A program made the translations under genes and the position numbers. From Holosporales bacterium (GTDB lineage Bacteria; Pseudomonadota; Alphaproteobacteria; RUG11792): a stretch of DNA of 5,858 nucleotides. Below the pieces are notes generated by a model. The model saw nothing but the letters and a program-made list of their open reading frames with translations. It was not told where the DNA came from and made no database searches. The stretch is taken from positions 1 to 5,858 of the forward strand of contig JAITFF010000057.1 of NCBI GenBank assembly GCA_031281515.1. The letters are read 5' to 3'. Positions 1 to 4,766 of this stretch are shown in pieces. Every line of letters starts with the position of its first letter. Within the stretch, counting starts at the first letter, position 1.

Positions 1-233
1 AGAACGTTGTTTTTTGTAAGATTGTTAAGAGCGGCAAACCCAACTGAAGGTTTCTTAGGTAAAAATTGATAAGCAACAAGACCACTATAGTTTCGATAAC
101 ATCTCTTCTTAAGTAGATATTTTCGTGCCGATTCTAAAAATACTTTCTTCATGCCTTTTTTAACATTCGTTATAAGTTCTATACCTTTATGTAGTAAAGT
201 ATCGGAAGAACCACCCTGTATACGAAACTCAGG
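1..233 (-). pseudogene. Degenerate C-terminal fragment of a transposase, probably IS982 family, running off the left edge
   Basis: On the minus strand a frame stays open from just after a TAA at 236-234 to the window edge (77 codons; the only ATG is at 152). It has no visible gene start. It contains HKGIELITNVKKGMKK, then LLKKR, then SGLVAYQFLPKKPSVGF. IS982-family DDE transposases end in this order: a GI-x-LIT-x-I/V-+-K-x-M-K strand, an LL-x-KR block, about 35 to 40 residues with an IETINDQLKN-type segment, and a G-L-I/V-A-Y...KPS tail. Here LLKKR is followed after five residues by the tail, so the middle segment appears deleted, and the upstream catalytic part is missing. I read it as a dead remnant. 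The family assignment rests on remembered motif order, not an alignment. An unrelated hypothetical gene entering from the left is the alternative. Confidence 0.45.
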
Positions 234-330
234 TTAATCAGAGTTATTTCTAGGAGACTCACCACCGCACAAGTTTGCTTTTGCATAAAAATGCACAACA
301 TTTTTATCCTTGTGATTCGCATTTTTGGAG

Positions 331-354
331 ATGTGGTTCCAAGCTGAACCATAT
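331..354. repeat. 9-bp inverted repeat (hairpin) in the gene-free stretch
   Basis: ATGTGGTTC at 331-339 pairs with GAACCATAT at 346-354 around a 6-base loop (CAAGCT). There are nine pairs, one of them a G-U. No T-run follows on either strand, so it is not a typical intrinsic terminator. It could be a regulatory hairpin or a leftover of a mobile element. No function can be assigned. Confidence 0.4.
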
Positions 355-574
355 CCCCGAAAATTTTTCCTATATATTCCAAATTACGAAAATATTGTGA
401 ATTTTCCCGGACTGGAGTGGTTCTAAGCGACTTCCTTCCACTCTGCAATCTTTTGATGTTTGGTTACAATGGCTATATAGCAAGATTTTGACATGTCCGA
501 ATAGCTGAACTACCAAATATCTGCACATGCAATTCCAGGAATGCTTATGCAACAAGGCTATTTTCCTGAGTACG

Positions 575-583
575 TGTTATAAA
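575..583 (+). promoter_or_regulatory. Possible extended -10 promoter element upstream of fic
   Basis: TGTTATAAA fits the extended -10 pattern (TG, one base, then TATAAA). There is no recognisable -35 at 16 to 18 bases upstream, which an extended -10 can tolerate. Transcription would begin around 590, giving a leader of about 70 to 100 bases before the fic start. It is the best promoter-like sequence I can see in front of fic, but weakly supported. Confidence 0.25.
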
Positions 584-649
584 AAACGCCTGAAAGAGCC
601 GTGTATTCCAAAGATTCCGACGTCACTATTCACTTTTTACGCATTACTA

Positions 650-674
650 TGATAGCATCATTATGATAGTATCA
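650..674. repeat. Two tandem copies of an 11-bp palindrome over the fic start, operator-like
   Basis: TGATAGCATCA (650-660) and TGATAGTATCA (664-674) differ at one base and lie 14 bp apart centre to centre. The second is a perfect odd-length palindrome. The first keeps the TGAT/ATCA arms. The outermost ATG of fic (663) is the base just before the second copy. Paired dyads next to a start codon look like a repressor operator, perhaps for autoregulation by the winged helix of the Fic protein itself; that role is inference. Confidence 0.45.
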
Positions 675-1661
675 CATTGTGCCGGAAAGCTTATGCCTGA
701 AAAACCACCATTTCGCATGACGGCAGATATTGTCGATCTCGTCCAGAAGGTATGTATGATTTTAGGCCGGCTAGACCATTGCAATTTCAAAGTGTATAGT
801 GACATCCACCTGAGGAAAACCACCGGCATCAGATCCGTTAAATCCAGCCTAGCCATTGAAGGGCATAGCCTGATGATTGAACAGATTAGAGATATTCTGA
901 ACGGCCAGCCAGTAATTGCCCCTAAAAATGATATCATCGCCGTAAAAAACGCCATAGCCGTCTACGAAATGTTTGATCAAATTGATGCCTTTAATATGGA
1001 AGATCTTTTGAAGATTCACGGCATAATGATGAAAGATTTGTTGCCAGATGCCGGAAATTTTAGGAGAGGCGGTGTTGGACTCTTCAAGGGCGATGAAGTT
1101 GTGCACGTCGCTCCTCCATACCAAAATGTATCTGGGCTGATAGCCGATTTGTTCACGTATTTGAATGATGCTCCTGACAGTTTGCTCATAAAATCTTGTG
1201 TTTTTCACTATGAATTCGAATTTATTCATCCGTTTCTTGACGGGAATGGACGTATGGGACGTTTGTGGCAACAACTTATACTTGCCAAGCAGCATCCCGT
1301 TTTTAGATTGGTTTGCCTGGAGGAGTTGCTGGAAAAGTATCAGAGCGAATACTACGATGCCTTGCAATTGAGTGACCATGACGGAAGCTCTGAAAAGTTT
1401 ATCGAATTTATGCTGAATATCGTTATGCAAGCTCTAGAAATTCTGGAACCGCAAATACAACCGACGACCGTGGATAAATTTGAAGATCGACTGGCATATG
1501 CGAAAAATTTTCTAGATAATTTTAAAAGGAAGGATTACATAAATTTACTAAAAACAATCTCACCGGCAACCGCAAGCCGCGATCTAACACAAGGAGTGAA
1601 ACGCGGAATACTAGAATCCGAAAATGACAAGAACCAAACGATCTACAGATTTAAAAAATGA
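663..1661 (+). CDS. Fic family protein (class II, probable AMP transferase) with C-terminal winged helix
   Basis: Fic enzymes usually transfer AMP from ATP to a hydroxyl side chain of a target protein. Numbering from ATG 663 (332 aa), residues 189-200 are HPFLDGNGRMGR, an intact HPFxxGNGRxxR core with catalytic His189, the Asn-Gly-Arg phosphate loop and Arg200. The target-docking flap is near 139-155 (ending HVAPPYQNV). Residues 62-67 (SLAIEG) match the inhibitory motif S/T-xxx-E-G/N. Because it lies N-terminal to the core, this is a class II Fic with Glu66 blocking ATP binding until released. Residues about 289-331 look like a winged helix, common in stand-alone regulatory Fic proteins. No signal peptide or membrane segment is seen, so it should be cytosolic. 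The start is uncertain: ATG 663 has no ribosome binding site, while ATG 693 (Met11) has GGA six bases upstream. No antitoxin gene adjoins it, as expected for built-in inhibition. The target is unknown. Confidence 0.9.
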   Translation: MIVSHCAGKLMPEKPPFRMTADIVDLVQKVCMILGRLDHCNFKVYSDIHLRKTTGIRSVKSSLAIEGHSLMIEQIRDILNGQPVIAPKNDIIAVKNAIAVYEMFDQIDAFNMEDLLKIHGIMMKDLLPDAGNFRRGGVGLFKGDEVVHVAPPYQNVSGLIADLFTYLNDAPDSLLIKSCVFHYEFEFIHPFLDGNGRMGRLWQQLILAKQHPVFRLVCLEELLEKYQSEYYDALQLSDHDGSSEKFIEFMLNIVMQALEILEPQIQPTTVDKFEDRLAYAKNFLDNFKRKDYINLLKTISPATASRDLTQGVKRGILESENDKNQTIYRFKK

Positions 1662-1889
1662 TGTCATGACTCGGTTCACAAAATCAGATCAATGTGCAAC
1701 TTCCTTAGTGTAATTTTATCTTAAATAAGACGGCTATTTTTGAAATTTCTAAGCTTAGAGTCTTAAGGACTTGACAAACTCAATTGAACCCCCATGTCTG
1801 ACCAATATTAGTATGGTATTTTTGCACTATATGAAGATTTCTGACGAAAATTGATGTATTGGTTACTTTTTTTGTTGCAATGCATTTCT

Positions 1890-1902
1890 TTGTATAATAC
1901 AA
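1890..1902 (+). promoter_or_regulatory. mucR promoter -10 box embedded in a perfect palindrome
   Basis: TATAAT at 1893-1898 is a consensus -10. It sits inside TTGTATAATACAA, a 13-base palindrome with a single central base. The -35 region is poor: only T-rich sequence lies at 16 to 18 bp, and TTGTTG at 1872-1877 leaves 15 bp. A weak -35 with a dyad over the -10 is the layout of a repressible promoter. Transcription would start near 1905, about 45 bases before the chosen mucR start. Confidence 0.45.
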
Positions 1903-1937
1903 CACTGTGAGTGGTGAGTTTGTATTTTTCGAACGAT

Positions 1938-1943
1938 GGAGAG
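1938..1943 (+). promoter_or_regulatory. Ribosome binding site that fixes the mucR start at 1951
   Basis: GGAGAG ends seven bases before ATG 1951, an ideal Shine-Dalgarno position. The earlier in-frame ATG at 1936 has only AT-rich sequence before it and overlaps this site, so 1951 is the preferred start. Confidence 0.65.
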
Positions 1944-1950
1944 CTTAGCA

Positions 1951-2403
1951 ATGGAGAAGTCCGAAAGTTTAGCAGTACAGAACGAGTTGTCACAGGATAC
2001 GATCCTTGACCTCACAGTCGAGTTGGCCTCGGCATATATGTCCAGCAATACCGTTTCAATCGATGAAATTGGTTCGGTTTTGAAGAAGTTGTTTCTGGCC
2101 GTAGTTGATATCAAGAGAGAGGCCAGCAGCATCAAAAACAAGCCGTCTTTGACTCCGGCCGTACCAATCGAGGAATCCGTCCATGATGCATATATCGTGT
2201 GCTTGGAAGATGGCAAAAAGCTACAGATGCTTAAGAGGCATTTGAGCACGGTCTACGGAATGACAATTGAGCAGTACAAGGAAAGGTGGGGATTACCACT
2301 CGACTACCCGGTCGTTTCTCCGAGCTATGCCAGGAGACGAAGCGATATTGCCAAAACGACGGGTCTTGGGAGTTCCGGAAGGAAGAAGCTCCGCGTTGCC
2401 TGA
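1951..2403 (+). CDS. MucR/Ros family transcriptional regulator with an atypical zinc finger
   Basis: This is a DNA-binding regulator of the alphaproteobacterial MucR/Ros family, which silences or tunes genes for envelope, motility and host interaction by binding AT-rich DNA. The predicted protein is 150 aa, the usual length. Residues about 15-52 form the helical N-terminal region used for oligomerisation in this family (ILDLTVELASAYMSSNTVS). Residues 81-106 are the zinc-finger region YIVCLEDGKK...LKRHLSTVYGMT, followed by the conserved EQYKERWGLPLDYPVVSPSYA and a basic tail. Ros ligands are C-x2-C-x9-H-x3/4-H. Here Cys84 and His97 remain, the second position is Asp87 (as in many MucR proteins), and the last-His positions hold Val101 and Tyr102. 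Some rhizobial Ros homologues are known to fold and bind DNA without zinc, so function may be kept. A longer reading from ATG 1936 adds five residues. It ends just before a strong terminator and stands alone as a transcription unit. Confidence 0.9.
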   Translation: MEKSESLAVQNELSQDTILDLTVELASAYMSSNTVSIDEIGSVLKKLFLAVVDIKREASSIKNKPSLTPAVPIEESVHDAYIVCLEDGKKLQMLKRHLSTVYGMTIEQYKERWGLPLDYPVVSPSYARRRSDIAKTTGLGSSGRKKLRVA

Positions 2404-2414
2404 CTCACTTCGGC

Positions 2415-2460
2415 CGAATACTCGGTAAAGGTACATGACCTCCCCGGGTATTCGTCTTTT
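2415..2460 (+). terminator. Intrinsic terminator of mucR
   Basis: CGAATACTCGG (2415-2425) pairs with CCGGGTATTCG (2444-2454) over eleven pairs, one of them G-U. The loop contains a smaller AGGT/ACCT stem. TCTTTT follows immediately (2455-2460). The T-run is on the plus side only, so it serves mucR. The hairpin alone might slow transcription coming from convergent prfA, which stops only 9 bases beyond it. Confidence 0.8.
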
Positions 2461-2462
2461 CC

Positions 2463-3551
2463 TTATCCGTTTAGATTAAGATTTTTCAGTTTCTCAGCCT
2501 GTGAGTGTTCTATCAATCTTTCAATAATTTCGTCGAGGGCTGTCCCGTCCATTACTTTGTCCAGCTTGTAGATTGTCAGATTTACTCGATGATCCGATAC
2601 CCTCCCCTGAGGAAAATTATAGGTCCGGATTCGCTCTGACCTGTCCCCAGTTCCAACCTGATCTTTTCGCGTCTCTGATCTCGCTGAGTCCAACTTCATT
2701 TTTTCGTTTTCGTAAATCTTGGAGCGAAGTATCTTCATAGCTCGAGACTTATTTTTATGCTGGGACCTCTCATCCTGCACGGCCACAACCGTCCCAGTCG
2801 GAATATGAGTAATTCGCACTGCACTATCCGTTTTATTGACATGCTGTCCTCCTGCGCCTGAGGCTCGAAATGTGTCGATCAGGAGGTCCTTTTCATCAAT
2901 TTGAATATCTACCTCTTCGGCCTCTGGAAGAACGGCCACTGTCGCCGCTGAGGTATGAATACGCCCGGAGGCCTCTGTTTCCGGCACGCGCTGAACCCTA
3001 TGAACTCCGGATTCGTACTTCAGCCGAGCGAACACCCCTTTACCAGAAATACTGGCACTAGCCTCCTTTATCGCGCCTATGCCGCTCTCTGAAAATTCCA
3101 AAATCTCAAAATTCCATCCGCGAATTACGGCGTACAATTCATACATCCTAAATAGGTCGGCTGCAAATAGGCCAGCCTCGTCTCCTCCAGTTCCAGCTCG
3201 TATTTCCAGGATCGCTCCCTTTTCATCATCGATATCTCTCGGCAAAAGCAGGATCTTAATCCTATTCTCAGCGTCAGATATCGCCGACCTAATATCGGGA
3301 ATTTCTGCCTCAGCTAGTGCTTTCAGTTCTTGATCTTCACTGGTTTCTAGAATGTCGGTATTGTCCCGCAAATCCTGCTCCCTATTAAAAAGCAGTTTTA
3401 TTTCCTTTGAAATCTCAGATAATTCGGACAACTCCTTCGACAATCTTACATATTCTTTTTGATCGAAATCTTCCTGCTCATTTAACTGTTTTTCGATTGA
3501 TTCATATCTTTTAAGAATTGAATTTAACTTCTCCCTGAAATCTGGATTCAC
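2463..3551 (-). CDS. prfA: Peptide chain release factor 1
   Basis: RF1 reads UAA and UAG stop codons in the ribosomal A site and triggers release of the finished protein. The 362 aa match the family's usual length of about 360. Helical domain 1 covers roughly residues 1-100. The GAILEIRAGTGGDEA segment (113-127) opens the core. The codon-recognition loop has PET at 190-192 within RVQRVPETEASGRIHTSAATV; a P-x-T triplet there is the RF1 signature, where RF2 has SPF. The catalytic GGQ is at 234-236 in RASGAGGQHVNKTDSAVR; its Gln is the residue methylated by PrmC. The start is GTG at 3551, with GAGGGA six bases upstream. It shares GTGA with the stop of the preceding membrane-protein gene, so coupled translation is likely. 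The gene ends in TAA. The common downstream partner prmC is absent: the next gene is convergent mucR. Confidence 0.97.
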   Translation of the reverse strand: MNPDFREKLNSILKRYESIEKQLNEQEDFDQKEYVRLSKELSELSEISKEIKLLFNREQDLRDNTDILETSEDQELKALAEAEIPDIRSAISDAENRIKILLLPRDIDDEKGAILEIRAGTGGDEAGLFAADLFRMYELYAVIRGWNFEILEFSESGIGAIKEASASISGKGVFARLKYESGVHRVQRVPETEASGRIHTSAATVAVLPEAEEVDIQIDEKDLLIDTFRASGAGGQHVNKTDSAVRITHIPTGTVVAVQDERSQHKNKSRAMKILRSKIYENEKMKLDSARSETRKDQVGTGDRSERIRTYNFPQGRVSDHRVNLTIYKLDKVMDGTALDEIIERLIEHSQAEKLKNLNLNG

Positions 3552-4666
3552 TGATCTTCCCTCATCAATGAAGAAAGAGTTTTTGAAACTAATCTTATAT
3601 CTTTACCAAGATTTTCGACGACATAGTCACGATTCGTAATGGAATGATGAGCAATCGAATTCAGTGTATTATTCATGGCAGTAAGCTTTTCGGATACATC
3701 CTGCCAGAAAGTATCCGACATCTTTTTTACAGTATTTTGAAATTCCAATTGATTTTCTGCCAGCATTTTGACGAGGTCCTGATTTCTCGCTAATACATCG
3801 GAAAGCTTTAGTATCCTCTGATATGTCTCACTCTGCATATTAGCCAAGTTCGATCGATCTCCATCGAGTTCCTTCAGCTGATTCTGAAAGGCATACACAG
3901 TCTCGATGGTCTTTTCGAGGAGTCCCATCGAGAAAATTTGACCATGATATTCCTGAGCATTATCAACGGCATCAAAACTAACTGCGTGCTTCGTTACCCA
4001 TTCTTCGACCTTTTCAAAGAAGGCATCGGCTACCTTCTTGAGATTAACATTCAAAAATCCCAAAACGAGAGATCCAGATAAACCAAAAAGCGAACAACCA
4101 AAAGCAATGCCCATGCCGGAAAGAGGGATTTTTAGGCTGTCTTTGAGCTTTCCGAAGGACCCTGCCGCATCAGCGTTCTCGATGCCAAGATTATCGATTA
4201 TATTCGCGACATTTCCAATTGTATGTGATAATCCCCAGAATGTTCCCAGAAGCCCGAGGAAAACCAGTACTCCTGACATATACTTCGGAATCGCAGAAAA
4301 ATTATCGATTCTGCTTTCTATACTGCTCAAAATGGTTTGTAGTTTTGCTTGAGAGATGATTTTATTACTCTTGGAGATATATAGGCTAAGTGGTCGCAAG
4401 AAAGTCAGCTTCATTATCTCTGCTTTAGGTAACGTATCGAATTTTATTAACTTCGAGTATTCTTTGTTGTACTTGAAAATCCCAAAATAAACGAATACAA
4501 TGCCAGAAATTAAACTCAATAAAATCACTGAATTAATTTGAATATTATATAAAAAAGCATTTTCCAGCACTCCGAACAAGGTGAATGCCAGCCAGGCAAT
4601 CAGCGTTAGAAATACAGAAATTCTGAAAAAGCAAAAACTTGCTGAGCTCAACGCCATAGACAACAC
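3548..4666 (-). CDS. MotA/TolQ/ExbB-like proton-channel family inner membrane protein
   Basis: Related proteins form the inner-membrane proton channel of motor complexes that energise flagella, TonB or Tol-Pal, or act on the envelope. The predicted 372 aa show four hydrophobic segments: about 12-34, 44-64, 131-151 and 181-206. The third contains VLVFLGLLGTFWGL, the conserved L-G-L-L-G-T-x-x-G of this superfamily. The fourth, PLSGMGIAFGCSLFGLSGSLVLGF, resembles a longer alphaproteobacterial subgroup annotated as MotA/TolQ/ExbB-like. Residues about 207-370 are charged, helical and probably a cytoplasmic coiled coil, well beyond ordinary ExbB or TolQ. The outermost start is GTG 4666; ATG 4657 (Met4) is equally plausible, as neither has a clear ribosome binding site. 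Its 3' end overlaps prfA by 4 bases. The usual partner in this subgroup, an OmpA-like or peptidoglycan-binding protein, is not adjacent. The exact complex and cargo are unknown. Confidence 0.75.
   Translation of the reverse strand: MLSMALSSASFCFFRISVFLTLIAWLAFTLFGVLENAFLYNIQINSVILLSLISGIVFVYFGIFKYNKEYSKLIKFDTLPKAEIMKLTFLRPLSLYISKSNKIISQAKLQTILSSIESRIDNFSAIPKYMSGVLVFLGLLGTFWGLSHTIGNVANIIDNLGIENADAAGSFGKLKDSLKIPLSGMGIAFGCSLFGLSGSLVLGFLNVNLKKVADAFFEKVEEWVTKHAVSFDAVDNAQEYHGQIFSMGLLEKTIETVYAFQNQLKELDGDRSNLANMQSETYQRILKLSDVLARNQDLVKMLAENQLEFQNTVKKMSDTFWQDVSEKLTAMNNTLNSIAHHSITNRDYVVENLGKDIRLVSKTLSSLMREDQ
3558..3563 (-). promoter_or_regulatory. Ribosome binding site supporting the prfA GTG start
   Basis: On the minus strand GAGGGA lies six bases before GTG 3551, inside the last codons of the membrane-protein gene. 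It supports GTG as the real prfA start despite the non-ATG codon. Confidence 0.6.
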
Positions 4667-4690
4667 TGAACGGCTTATCTAAACATATTG

Positions 4691-4728
4691 TACTCGCTCA
4701 TTCTATACGAGTAGGACTTTTTTTTCCA
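4691..4728 (-). promoter_or_regulatory. Possible promoter of the ExbB-like/prfA operon with an overlapping inverted repeat
   Basis: On the minus strand TGGAAA (4728-4723; 4 of 6 match to TTGACA) is followed after 17 bases by TAGAAT (4705-4700; 5 of 6 match to TATAAT). Transcription would start near 4693, about 30 to 36 bases before the two candidate starts. TACTCG and CGAGTA (4691-4696 and 4708-4713) form a 6-bp inverted repeat with the -10 in its 11-base middle, so a regulator could bind there. On the plus strand this repeat is followed by GGAC and eight T, but no plus-strand gene precedes it. Confidence 0.35.
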
Positions 4729-4766
4729 GGTACAGCACACTGACAAAAAAATCGGGACACCATTAT

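Larger units (their letters stand above)
234..649. other. Gene-free stretch between transposase remnant and fic
   Basis: Open frames here are short, lack a ribosome binding site and show no recognisable protein motif. The two longest, both on minus, overlap each other in different frames and read as chance ORFs. A plus-strand frame of about 40 codons from ATG at 526 ends at 652, immediately before fic, and also has no family signature. The stretch does hold a 9-bp hairpin (331-354), an imperfect direct repeat of a GTGGTTC-y-AAGC type (around 333-344 and 416-427), and an extended -10-like box near 575-583. It is probably decayed mobile DNA plus the fic upstream region. Confidence 0.5.
1662..1950. 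other. AT-rich intergenic region between fic and mucR
   Basis: No gene is supported here. Right after the fic stop there is only a short palindrome (GTCATGAC, 1664-1671) and no hairpin with a T-run, so fic lacks a clear terminator. A perfect TTGACA at 1771-1776 has no good -10 at normal spacing. The useful content is at the right end: the -10 box and palindrome at 1890-1902 and the ribosome binding site at 1938-1943 for the following regulator gene. AT-rich DNA with T-A steps is the kind of target known for MucR proteins, so autoregulation is possible. Confidence 0.5.

Noticed and set aside
179..555. Two overlapping minus-strand open frames of 61 and 89 codons
   Set aside because: They lie in different frames over the same DNA, have no ribosome binding site and show no recognisable motif. 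The lower one also runs over the transposase remnant in another frame.
526..652. Plus-strand frame of about 40 codons ending next to the fic start
   Set aside because: No ribosome binding site, no family resemblance, and it crosses the promoter-like and palindromic sequences. Chance ORF is the simpler reading.
849..1430. Long minus-strand open frame opposite fic
   Set aside because: It is an antisense shadow of a gene with intact Fic catalytic motifs and has no motif of its own.
1771..1799. TTGACA as the -35 of a promoter for mucR
   Set aside because: The sequence at the expected -10 distance (ATGTCT) is poor, and a much better -10 occurs about 100 bases closer to the gene.
1863..2249. Minus-strand open frame opposite mucR
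   Set aside because: Shadow of the well-supported MucR gene; it would also cover the mucR promoter.
2870..3333. Plus-strand open frames opposite prfA
   Set aside because: Antisense shadows of a highly conserved gene, with no own signals.
4736..4766. T-run after the gpmI stop as an intrinsic terminator
   Set aside because: A run of seven T is present on the minus strand, but I found no stable GC-containing stem directly before it.
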